Positions 1 through 8,481 of a stretch of DNA of 64,000 bases are shown here, one piece after another. The position numbers and the translations under genes are program-made. Below the pieces are notes generated by a model. It had not been told where the DNA came from. It did not search any database and saw only the letters and a list, made by a program, of their open reading frames with translations. The stretch lies in assembly GCA_003615045.1 (NCBI GenBank), contig ML014127.1, positions 1-64,000 on the forward strand, in the 5' to 3' direction. Origin of the DNA: Caulochytrium protostelioides (lineage: Eukaryota; Chytridiomycota; Caulochytriomycetes; Caulochytriales; Caulochytriaceae). How positions within the stretch are numbered: the first letter of the stretch is position 1; the number at the start of each line of letters is the position of its first letter.

Positions 1-81
1 GTATTATCAATAACATCATTTCATCATCGAATCTTCGTCTCCGCCTCGACCCCGACCCCGCTCCCAACAAACACAAAAATT

Positions 82-153
82 GGCTCAATGGTCTAGTAGT
101 ATGATTCCTGCTTAGGGTGCAGGAGGTCCCGGGTTCAATTCCCGGTTGAGCCC
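82..153 (+). tRNA. tRNA-Pro (anticodon AGG)
   Basis: A full cloverleaf can be folded. The acceptor stem pairs GGCTCAA (82-88) with TTGAGCC (146-152), followed by discriminator C at 153, the usual base for eukaryotic tRNA-Pro. The anticodon stem CCTGC/GCAGG encloses the loop TTAGGGT, giving anticodon AGG. The T arm reads CCGGGTTCAATTCCCGG (internal B box) and the A-box region is TGGTCTAGTAGTATG. A run of five T at 154-158 is a pol III terminator. There is no intron and CCA is not encoded, as expected in a eukaryote. Confidence 0.96.
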
Positions 154-536
154 TTTTTACTCTTTACTTTTTACTCTTCCCCTCAAGTTCGTTTAGCCAC
201 CTGATGAATGCTCTAGGAGCATTGCCAGGCGCTGTGGACATGTGCTCAAGACGACGTCACGTGCTTGTATGTATTATCTCGGTATCACGGATGGCGATTT
301 CTTCCTTGTGCTGCATCAAGCTTCGATGCCGGCTTCCGCGTCTGCCAACTCCTGCGGCTGCGGGGCATCGATCGGACGGCAGCGGGCGCTGCCCCGTGGT
401 GGCCGGCGGCCCGTGCGGACGAGGAGGTGGCCGAGCTGTCCGTCTGGGCTATCCTGCTGCGCGCCGTCGCACCCGGGCCCGGTGGCCGCCTCGGCGCCTT
501 CTCTGCCGTCTGCGGGCGTTTCGTATCCGATAGTTG

Positions 537-588
537 CCGGACGGGCACTGCCGGACGGGCAATGCCGGACGGGCACTGCCGGACGGGC
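537..588. repeat. 14-bp tandem repeat, about 3.7 copies
   Basis: The unit CCGGACGGGCACTG begins at 537, 551 (one C-to-A change) and 565, with a partial fourth copy from 579. It lies in non-coding GC-rich DNA. Confidence 0.85.
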
Positions 589-693
589 GGCCCTTCTGGG
601 CGACGTCTCCGCGGGCCCCGCCGACGGGTGACGTCGCGGGACGCGCGTGCCCTTCGGCGGGGCTTCGCGACCGCCCTCCTGACGTTTCGCGAG

Positions 694-754
694 GGGCGCC
701 GTGGGCGCCGTGGGCGCCGTGGGCGCCGTGGGCGCCGTGGGCGTCGTGGGTGCC
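694..754. repeat. 9-bp tandem repeat GGGCGCCGT, about 6.8 copies
   Basis: Five perfect units start at 694, 703, 712, 721 and 730. They are followed by a unit with one change (739) and a partial unit (748-754). Two tandem copies also occur near 3640, and the sister unit GCGCCCATG (reverse complement CATGGGCGC, one base different) is repeated at 24661-24700. Confidence 0.9.
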
Positions 755-1107
755 GACGGTCGGGCGGTGGGCGCGGGCTCCATGGCGGGCCGCCCGGGCG
801 CCGGCGCGGCCGACGGTCGGCGGTGTCGTGGCGCCGCTGGTGCTGCGCATGACGGCATCTTGGTGGGCGGGCGCCGTGATGTCATTGGCCGTCATTGGCG
901 GCCGGCAGGGCCGCGCGTGCGGGCGACGGCACGCGGGGAAGTGATCAGCAGCGCGCCGGCACACCCCTCGTACGTCGTTTGCGTTCAGGAGGGCCGCCTT
1001 CGCGCCGAAGGAGAGTATCGCGATGTCACGCAAGGGGAGCCTATGACCCCACGCCCATGGGTGCTACCAGGGGCTTCACGCCGCGATCGTGCATCCGAGT
1101 TCTCAGG

Positions 1108-1113
1108 TATAAA
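1108..1113 (+). promoter_or_regulatory. Candidate TATA box for the CsbD-like gene
   Basis: TATAAA follows CAGG and precedes GAGGGG in an otherwise GC-rich setting, 256 bases before the ATG at 1364. A transcript starting about 30 bases downstream would have a 5' leader of roughly 220 nt. Assigned by motif only. Confidence 0.4.
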
Positions 1114-1363
1114 GAGGGGTCGGGGATCCGCGTGCCAGCGACGGATGCGAACGACCGGGTCGCCTAGGGGCAGACGAGGGCGATCCCATGCGCCGTGACT
1201 TGGACTCCCTTCCCGTTGCCAACCATCACCATCGTCACGCCGCTCTCGTTTTCTTCACTCGCCACATCCGTGCTCACGACCACCCCTCTGACGATTTTTA
1301 GTTGTATCTTTCCAACTCGATTCGGCTCATTTCTCCCGACCAACCAGGAACGACAAGAACGCG

Positions 1364-1669
1364 ATGGCTGCAGCATTCACCGGTGTCGGCGACCGCCTAA
1401 TGGGCGCGACCAAAGAGAAGATCGGCCGTGTTACGCATAACCCGACCATGGAGGCCTCCGGCCATGTGCAGCACGTCCAGGGCGTCGTGGCCCATGACCA
1501 AAAGAAAGCTGTTCAAAATGCCCGACACGGCACGATGACCCACGGCACGGCGACCCACACCACCACGACCCACGCAGTCCCAGGTGTGAACCACGGCACC
1601 ACGGGGTTGTCCCACGGGGTTTCCGGCATGGTCCACGGGCCGCCGACTACCGGGCACACCCGGTTCTAG
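1364..1669 (+). CDS. CsbD-like small protein with His/Thr/Gly-rich tail
   Basis: The protein has 101 residues. Residues about 8-45 (GDRLMGATKEKIGRVTHNP, then EASGHVQHVQGVVAHDQKK) follow the CsbD pattern: a G-x-x-K-E-x-x-G-x-x-T core, then an acidic/small residue, G, a polar pair and a second G. In bacteria CsbD is a general-stress protein. In basidiomycetes a relative from Ustilago (Hmp1) was described as a mismatch/cruciform DNA-binding protein; I recall this from memory. The remaining ~55 residues are unlike bacterial CsbD: HGT/HGV-type repeats with about nine His, spaced 4-8 residues apart, which might bind metal. The ATG context is AACGCGATGG, and no other ATG in frame gives the CsbD core. 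There is no signal peptide or membrane segment. The family call is fairly secure; the role in this organism is unknown. Confidence 0.7.
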   Translation: MAAAFTGVGDRLMGATKEKIGRVTHNPTMEASGHVQHVQGVVAHDQKKAVQNARHGTMTHGTATHTTTTHAVPGVNHGTTGLSHGVSGMVHGPPTTGHTRF

Positions 1670-1879
1670 GAACCCCATGGCTCCACAGGAGCTCCGCTGG
1701 ACGGCCGTTTCGTCTGATTTCGACGCAGCCTCGGGGCTGGACCCCGGAGCCGCCACCGCCATCGGGGTTACCCGCGCCATCGGGGCCGTCCGCGCGGTCT
1801 CGTCGCCGCCGCCACATCCTCATAACGCCCTCTTCTCCTCTTCGCGTGTTCCAAATTAGTTGAATCATACCTATGTCTG

Positions 1880-4063
1880 TTAACTTCCATCGGGCCGATC
1901 GGCCCATCGCGTGTTCCGCCGCGAGGCCGCCTGCGTGAGAACCCGCCCGGGGCCGTCCGGTGCGCTCGCCGTCGCTGCCGCGAGACTCGCACGGATCGCG
2001 CTGGCCAGGAGGCGAAGCCGCACATGGACACGCGGCCCCTGCGCCGCAATCGCTTCGCCCGCGCCTCCCGCCACCGGGCCGGCCGGTGGTGCGGATGCGG
2101 ATGCCGGTGCGACGGCGGAGGCGGACGCCGCTGTCCAGGCACGCTTGACCGGTGCCTGCGGCGTGTCGATGTGCTCGAGCGCCGCGGCTAAGCGGTCGAG
2201 CGCGACGGGGACGAGGCGACGCAGCGCGGGCACGACGCAGGCCCACTCGTCGGCATAGAACACCAGGTAGGCTTCGACGATGACGGCGTACAGGAGGGCG
2301 TTGCGCTTTCGCGTCTTGATGGCGAGGCGGCGGACGGCGTCCGGGTCGGTCGCCGGCGGTTCGATCGCGTCCAGGTGCTGGGCACGCTGCTCGGCGCTCA
2401 GGTGGCGCGGCAGCGGCCACGCATACGAGGGCAGCTCCTTGGGCAGCCGCAGCAAGGTATGCCGCATGCCGCGCGCGTGAGCGATGCCGTCAGCGGTGTG
2501 AGCCCCGTCGGGCGTCGCGGCGTGGGCGACGCCGCGCCGCAGACCCCCGGCCGCGGCAGGGGCCGCCGCATGCGCCTCCAGGACCTGGCTCACCGCGTCG
2601 GGCAGCACGAGCTGGAGCAGCGCGACCAGATTCATATCGCCGCGGGGATGGCGCGCGTGCTCCATGGTGGCGCGGATGGCCATGTAGCCCACGTGGCAGG
2701 CGAGGCCGGGCGTTTCGGCGGCTTCCAGGATCTGGCAGAGCCGGATCGTGTTGAGGCGCCGCGGCTCGACGAAGTCGCGCAAGGCGGCGAGCAGCTGGCT
2801 GCGCGACGACGCCGTGCCGGGGGCGACGCCGAGGTGGGAGCACAGGACGTACAGGTTATCCAGGAAGGGACTGATCACGCGGACGACGATTTCGTCGACA
2901 TGCCGTTCCGTCGCGTCGCGGGCATCGTTGGCGTCGTGGGTGCTAGAAAGTTCGGGGCCCGACGCCTCGCCAGGGAGGTCGAAGGCCGCCTCAAAGGACA
3001 TGTGCGCCCACAGTTCGCGGGAGGCATACGCCGGCGTCGGCAGGTGTTCCCAGAGGACGAGCAGCGTCCGGGCATAGTAGCGCGGGAAGTCCGCTTCAAC
3101 CGTCTGCGGCACATAGTTGACGGCGCGCAGCCCCAGATAGCAGCGATAGAGGAGGCTTTTGCTCCAGACGCCGCGGCGTCGTGCGGCGGCTGCGGGGCCC
3201 TCGGCCTCGTGCGGCGCGGCGCCGAGGCGGTTCTCCTCGTCGGTGGCCCGCCCGCCGCACTCCTGCCACGCCGCCTGGGCCAGCCGCGCCGCGTCCAGGC
3301 GGAACAGGACATTCAGGATCTCGAGGACCGCGAGCGCTTGGTACCAGGCATGCCGCGAGGTGGCATTCGCGGCGCCCGTCGTTCTCGCGGGGTCAGCGCG
3401 CGTCTCTCCGCGCGTCGTCGTCGTCAACGGCGGCGGCGCCGGCGGCACTGGGGGCGTAGCGGAGGTCGTGGTCGTGGTCGGAGTGGGCGGATTCCCCGTC
3501 GGCGACGGGGTGGCGGCAGGCGGGTTCAGCCATGGCCGCGCGGCACGCGCCCGGTCGGCGGCGAATTCGATGAGCTTGCCGAGCCGTGCGTACGTGACGT
3601 CGGCCGTCGCGTATGACGAGGCGCCCCGGGTGCGGTCATGGGCGCCGTGGGCGCCGTGGCGGTCGCGGCGATAATGGCGGCTCCATCCGACGAGCAGCCG
3701 CGTGCCGTGGGCGTGGAGGGTGGCGAGGATCCGGTCGCGGGCGGCGTGGATCTCGTGGATGGCGGTGGACCGCGAGTACAGCAGGTGTTGGAGAAGATCG
3801 ACCCAGGCCGAGAGCGACGCGGCGTTCATGGGCGACGCGAAGAGGCGCAGGTCGAACACGCGCTTGCGGAGGCCTGAGCGGGCGCTTTCGCGCAGCACGC
3901 GGTCGTTGTCGTGGACCGCCAGCACCTGGCCGTCGGGGGCGATTTCCTGCAGCCGCGGCGCCGGGAACAGCTCGGCGAAGTAGCCCGGGGGCCAGTGCGC
4001 GGGCGGCCAGCATAGGGTCTGGGTCCGGATCCGCGCGGCCACATCGTCACGGCGTCGGGGCAT
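1880..4063 (-). CDS. Uncharacterised 727-residue protein
   Basis: I do not recognise this protein. It reads as one uninterrupted frame from the ATG at 4063, starting with MPRRRDDVAARIR. Two helical regions rich in Leu, Trp, Tyr and Arg (about residues 20-180 and 235-560) look globular; examples are stretches with LLVLWEHLPTPAY and LLYAVIVEAYLVFYADEW. They are separated by a Pro/Thr spacer at about 190-235. The last ~80 residues are Ala/Pro/Arg-rich and look disordered. No transmembrane helix, signal peptide, zinc ligand set or nucleotide-binding loop stands out. Two copies of the 9-bp repeat that also sits at 694-754 occur near 3640 and encode His-Gly-Ala repeats. The opposite strand is also open (for example 2375-3616), but its products are Arg/Gly/Gln-rich with no globular character. 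The gene is probably real and lineage-specific. Confidence 0.6.
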   Translation of the reverse strand: MPRRRDDVAARIRTQTLCWPPAHWPPGYFAELFPAPRLQEIAPDGQVLAVHDNDRVLRESARSGLRKRVFDLRLFASPMNAASLSAWVDLLQHLLYSRSTAIHEIHAARDRILATLHAHGTRLLVGWSRHYRRDRHGAHGAHDRTRGASSYATADVTYARLGKLIEFAADRARAARPWLNPPAATPSPTGNPPTPTTTTTSATPPVPPAPPPLTTTTRGETRADPARTTGAANATSRHAWYQALAVLEILNVLFRLDAARLAQAAWQECGGRATDEENRLGAAPHEAEGPAAAARRRGVWSKSLLYRCYLGLRAVNYVPQTVEADFPRYYARTLLVLWEHLPTPAYASRELWAHMSFEAAFDLPGEASGPELSSTHDANDARDATERHVDEIVVRVISPFLDNLYVLCSHLGVAPGTASSRSQLLAALRDFVEPRRLNTIRLCQILEAAETPGLACHVGYMAIRATMEHARHPRGDMNLVALLQLVLPDAVSQVLEAHAAAPAAAGGLRRGVAHAATPDGAHTADGIAHARGMRHTLLRLPKELPSYAWPLPRHLSAEQRAQHLDAIEPPATDPDAVRRLAIKTRKRNALLYAVIVEAYLVFYADEWACVVPALRRLVPVALDRLAAALEHIDTPQAPVKRAWTAASASAVAPASASAPPAGPVAGGAGEAIAAQGPRVHVRLRLLASAIRASLAAATASAPDGPGRVLTQAASRRNTRWADRPDGS

Positions 4064-4582
4064 GCCGGCGACGGCCAGCAGCGGCAGAACACGGGGCGGC
4101 GCGGTCGGGACGGATCAGGCGGTTGATCGCCACGCGGCAGTCGCAGCCGTCGCAGCCGTCGCAGCCGCAGCATCCCCTCTCATCCCCTCTTTCGCTTCCG
4201 CCACGTGCCGGCGTCTGCCCACGCAACTCCTGCAGCGTTGACGGAAGGCTATCCCCGGCGGGACGATGCGGTATCAGCAACGGTATCAGCAGCTCCCGGC
4301 GGCGCGGTTCGCTCGCATTGGCCCTCCACCGCCGCCCTCTGAAGCGGACCGTGCGCGCGAACGCCGCCGCCGAGGGCCAAGCGCACGTCACGCCACGCCT
4401 CCCACGCCACCCGGTCGGCCGCAGGGTCCGCGGGGCCCCGCCGGCGGCGGGACGCCCCCGCTGGCCGCCACCATCATCTTTATAAGAGGAAGTGTGACAT
4501 TAGACTTCCGTAACATTATACGTTCGGCAACGTGAAGATCGCTCTGGTAAAGGCTATCGTATAAACGTGGCGCGAGCCGAGC
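4064..4582. other. Intergenic between two minus-strand genes
   Basis: This interval separates the upstream side of the 727-residue gene from the 3' end of the Cache-protein gene. It holds a short GTCGCAGCC repeat (about 4139-4171). A TTTATAAGAG motif near 4489 points the wrong way for either neighbour, and AT-rich sequence at 4497-4565 may be the Cache gene's 3' end region. I see no gene. Confidence 0.5.
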
Positions 4583-6412
4583 TTACGCCTGCGGCTGCGA
4601 GCCGTCCGGGCCGCCGTGCTCGGCGTCGGCCTCAGGCGGGGACGTGATGGGCGCGGCGTCCGCGACGCTCGCGGGAGCCGGGGCCGCCGTGACGGCGGCC
4701 GCGGGCGGCGGCGGGGCCTGCATGGCAGACTTGACGGCCATGGGTGGCGGGGCCTGCATGCCCGCGGACTTGCCGATGACGGGCGGCGGCGCCATCATCA
4801 TCATGGCGTGCTTGGTGTCGGCTGGGGCCGCCATGGCGAGGCCGCCGCCGCGGCCGTTGGGCGCCATGGGCGGGGCGTTCATGCGAGCCATGGAGGCGCC
4901 CCGGTTCGCGACCAGCTCGCCCTCGAACATCTGCAGCATCGCCTTGAAGATGCGCTGGGTGCTGGCGAGCTCGGCGAGATGCGAGAAGACCTGCTCGTTG
5001 CGGACCTGGGCGGCCGAGGCAAAGTCGAATGCGATGCACTTGAGCATGATGGCGTTGAGCTGGCCGAGGGGGCGCGAGACGCCAATGTAGGCAAAGAGGT
5101 ACCAGAACAGCATGCCGACGACGAAGACGGCGACGCTGATGCCGATGAGGTTGCGGTTGCGGGTGCGCAGGTCGCTCGTCAGGATCTGCTGGGCGCGGAC
5201 GACGCCGCCCAGGTAGTCGGAGGACTTGGCGCCGTTGATGCAGATCCAGGTCAGCGAGTCGCCGCTCGTGATGACGGACACCTGGAACAGGACGTCACCG
5301 ATGTCGTAGTAGCGCGACGCCGAGGACGACGAGAACAGGGACAGGATGTCGTTGTTCGTCACGGCCTGGAGGTACGCGTACGTGCGCTGGATATCGGTGT
5401 TCTTCATCTGGGCGGGCGTGTTGAACGGCTGCAAGGTGTTTCCGGACAGCACCGTCTCGTTCGTGGTCGTCGCGACCATGTTGCTCTGGGTGTCCACGAG
5501 GTAGATGAACCCGTTCGCCGTGAGCGGGATCGAGCTCAGGAAGCTCGTCAGCGGTTCGACCGACAGATCGATACTGATCGTGCCCACGAGATCACCGTTG
5601 TATCGCTTGGCGAGCGTCACGTCCGTCGTGCCGGAGGCGGTGCCACTCGTCGAGATGTAGGGCGCCGACCACACGGGCACGCCATCGAGCGGATGCGCCG
5701 TGGCGAGGGTCCACCACGAACGCGTCGTCGGGTCATACGGCGACGAACCGTAGGTATACTTAGTGGTATCAAGCGTTCCGTCCTCCTTGAAGCGGATCAG
5801 CACCTTGTAGATCTCGCCGTTGATGATGGTGCCAGTCATGATGGGCGTCATCGCGGGAGTCGTGCAGAAATCGCACGTGTTGACCGCCGGGTTGGTCGCC
5901 GGGTCGTAGCGGAGCTGCAAATGGATATATGTCTCGCCGGTTATCGGATCGACGATGCGCTCCGCGCCGATGAAGTTCTTGCTCGTCTTGTCACCGTAGT
6001 AGAACCCTGAGATCGCCGAGTGCTGCTTCACCATGTTATAGCAGTAAGATTTGGCCGTGTCGAAGCTAGTAAAGTCCACGACCGGATCGTGGATCGTGGC
6101 ATCGGCATTGCGGGTGCTGTTCCAGTTGGCCGTGGCGGCCTGGATCACGCTGGAGTGGGTGTTCACAAAGTCCTGGATCTTGACGTTCACCAAGCTGTTG
6201 GTGCTGCTCTGGATGGTGCCGACCAGCTCATTAATGGACGAATTGGAACGCTGCGTGCACTGCGTGAGCGTCGACTCACTGCCGGTCCAGCTAATGGCCA
6301 GAATGACGGCCGTAATAATGCCCGTAAAGACTAGACTGAGGAAGAGGAGGGCCGTCTGGATGCTGACCGTCCACGCCTCCTTGGGCGCGGGCGCCTTGTT
6401 CGGGCCCGTCAT
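4583..6412 (-). CDS. Cache-domain transmembrane receptor-like protein lacking an output domain
   Basis: From the ATG at 6412 the protein has 609 residues (MTGPNKAPAPKE...). An in-frame ATG 29 codons upstream (6499) is possible but less likely. A short cytoplasmic N-terminus is followed by a transmembrane helix (about 16-41). A ~375-residue extracellular region resembles dCache sensors: SISGFYYGDKTSKNF-like segments, a YDPTTRSWW motif, VPVWSAPYIS, GDLVGTISIDLS and GFIYLVDTQSNMVAT. It contains several N-x-S/T sites and a CDFC motif. A second helix (about 420-445) leads to a short HAMP/linker-like cytoplasmic helix (SRPLGQLNAIMLKCIAFDF, then STQRIFKAMLQMFEGELV). In relatives known from zoosporic fungi this linker runs into a nucleotide cyclase or histidine kinase. 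Here only a ~100-residue Met/Ala/Pro-rich tail follows. Ligand unknown; topology is inferred. Confidence 0.75.
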   Translation of the reverse strand: MTGPNKAPAPKEAWTVSIQTALLFLSLVFTGIITAVILAISWTGSESTLTQCTQRSNSSINELVGTIQSSTNSLVNVKIQDFVNTHSSVIQAATANWNSTRNADATIHDPVVDFTSFDTAKSYCYNMVKQHSAISGFYYGDKTSKNFIGAERIVDPITGETYIHLQLRYDPATNPAVNTCDFCTTPAMTPIMTGTIINGEIYKVLIRFKEDGTLDTTKYTYGSSPYDPTTRSWWTLATAHPLDGVPVWSAPYISTSGTASGTTDVTLAKRYNGDLVGTISIDLSVEPLTSFLSSIPLTANGFIYLVDTQSNMVATTTNETVLSGNTLQPFNTPAQMKNTDIQRTYAYLQAVTNNDILSLFSSSSASRYYDIGDVLFQVSVITSGDSLTWICINGAKSSDYLGGVVRAQQILTSDLRTRNRNLIGISVAVFVVGMLFWYLFAYIGVSRPLGQLNAIMLKCIAFDFASAAQVRNEQVFSHLAELASTQRIFKAMLQMFEGELVANRGASMARMNAPPMAPNGRGGGLAMAAPADTKHAMMMMAPPPVIGKSAGMQAPPPMAVKSAMQAPPPPAAAVTAAPAPASVADAAPITSPPEADAEHGGPDGSQPQA

Positions 6413-8224
6413 GGCGGCGGGGCAGCGAGCAGCGCAGGGCGACGGGGGTATGAAATGACCCCTCTGTAAGATTAAAGAAAAAATTACAGCGAGCGGCAAT
6501 TCAAAGAGAGAACGAGTGGACGGCGAGTCCTAGGCTAGGCGAGGACTAGAAGCGATCCATGTCATGCAACCATGCCACGATGACGCGACCCGGATTCGAT
6601 AGCAATATCGATCCGGTTGGTCGTCCGCCGCACCCCTCGTTTCGTGAGTCAAGAGAGACGTGCTTTATAGGGGGGTCCCCGCGGGGCGAGGAAAGGGTCG
6701 ATCCACGCCTAATGCATGATGATCGACATATGGTACCGAATGCCTCCGGGCCATGCTTTGATGACCGATCGGCTCCGTGGGCCCCCGTCTTCACCCTCCC
6801 CGCAGCAACGCTCAACATGACACAGATCGAACCCGGCATCGGTCAAAAATGGACGCCGTAAACGCCCCAACCCGCATCAACAGGCAATCTAAAATGGCGC
6901 CGCCATGAAAGCGACAGAGTGCTTGTTCCTTCTCGAAGCGTTCCTTTTTTTTTCCTGAGTGTCGAACATATCTCGTCGCATCGCATGGTGGGTGTCGCTT
7001 CGCGCTCGCGCGCCGCTCGCCACATATCGCACGACCGGCTAAAAAAACGCACGAACACTATTCCAACGTTGGCCCCACAACAGCGTCCGCGGCCTGCCAT
7101 TGCGACGCGCGGTGTCACCACGCGTTCCTTCGCCCGCCGAAGTTCCTTCGGCCCCGCCGAGCGCGAAGGACGCCCGCCTCCCGCTGGCCACGCGTCCGTG
7201 GTGCGGACCCATCCGGCGTGGTGTGGACGCATCAACCGCGGTTCGACGCGACATGGCGTCGTGTGCCGCGTCGTTTGTCGTTTGTCGTGTGTCGGGCGTC
7301 GGCGTGGACAGGGTGTTGCGGGGCCGACGCTACGGCCCTGTCATCGGCCCTGCCAAGCCTTCGCGTGGCCCCACCGTGTCACCGCGGACTCTGAAAGGCG
7401 GGTGCGGGCATGCGGGACGCGGCAGGGGCGGAGAAAGGGAGTCGCCCGGCCGATCCGCACGCCGCGGGCGGTTGCCGATCGCCGCCGCTGCGGCGCGCAA
7501 GGGGCGGCGCTTCAACACGAGGCCGCTGCGGCGCGGCGCGGCGGCGGCCCGTCCTGGCGCGCGAGCACGCCCGCGGCAGGCGCAGCGTCCTCCCGCGCCT
7601 CACCCGCGTCTCGGGCCTTCACCCCGCTGCCCTCGTCTGCCTGTCGCGGCCCACAATAAGCGGGCGATCAATTCACGGGCGGCGGCGGCGACGACGACGA
7701 CGACGGCGGCTCCGAGGCCGCGGGGCGCTGGCGTCCTGCCTTGGGGCAGGCGACGGCCTGACGGCAGAGAGCGCGCGCGGCCAGAAGGCACGGGGCAGCC
7801 CAGGCCATCGGGGGGCGGCCCGGGCATGCGCCGGGCGTCACAGGCGGATCGATGGATCTCCGCGGCATCGGCGAATCACCGACACGCGCTCACGCATAGG
7901 CTCACGCATAGGCTCACGCAGTTGCTCACGCATAGACTCACGCAGTTGCTCACGCCGACGTCCACGCCTACGCTCATGCTCACACTCAGGTTCACACTCA
8001 TGCTCACGCTCTGTCTCGCGCGTGTCGGAGTTTCACGCATGAGCGGGGCCCGTGGGGAGACCGGTCGGGGCCGTGCTCCCTGCAAGACGGATCCGGGGCC
8101 CGTCCGTCTTGACGTGCATGAGGTAGCCGGCATGGCGCTAGCGGACCTTGGCCGCGTCGGTGGATGCCGAGCGCGCCCGCGAAGGCACAGATCATGTTGA
8201 CCTGGACCGCGGGCTTGCGCGACA
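6413..8224. other. Gene-poor GC-rich region
   Basis: No supported gene. The 6413-6560 part is AT-richer and is probably the promoter and leader of the Cache gene. From about 7080 to 8200 the sequence is very GC-rich with many overlapping Arg/Ala/Pro frames that I take as artefacts of composition. A GAC/GGC microsatellite lies near 7680-7710 and a 12-bp minisatellite at 7888-8012. Confidence 0.5.
7888..8012. repeat. Degenerate 12-bp minisatellite (GCTCACGCATAG-like)
   Basis: Units of the form GCTCACGCATAG or GCTCACGCAGTT follow each other from 7888. They decay into GCTCACGCCGAC, TCCACGCCTAC and GCTCATGCTCACACTCAG, ending near 8012. Every unit keeps a CTCAYGC core. It reads as an eroded tandem array in non-coding DNA. 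Confidence 0.8.
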
Positions 8225-8232
8225 TATAAAAA
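8225..8232 (+). promoter_or_regulatory. Candidate TATA box inside a short inverted repeat
   Basis: TATAAAAA is framed by CGACAT (8220-8225) and ATGTCG (8232-8237), which are reverse complements. It lies 257 bases before the ATG at 8482, nearly the same spacing as the TATA box of the 1364 gene. Confidence 0.4.
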
Positions 8233-8481
8233 TGTCGAGACGTCAGACCCATCAATGCCCGGACGAGGAGGCTTCCTCCACCTGTATTGGACGGCGCATG
8301 GCGTCAGGACGTCACCTCGTGGTAGCGATCCCGACGAATGATCCGTGAAGGCTCTGACAGATTGCTGCCGATCAATTGATCAGAAAAATTACTCGCTCCC
8401 GGCGTCTGGCATCGCCTATCTTAGTTTCGAACCCTCGTTTCCCATCTCCCCGTCGCCTCACGTCCAAGCAGAACCATCATC

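Larger units (their letters stand above)
154..1107. other. GC-rich intergenic region with two minisatellites
   Basis: Several overlapping frames stay open here only because stop codons are rare at this GC content. None looks like a conserved protein: they are Arg/Gly/Ala/Pro-rich in every frame. The stretch holds two short tandem arrays (537-588 and 694-754) and probably the promoter of the gene that starts at 1364. Confidence 0.6.
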
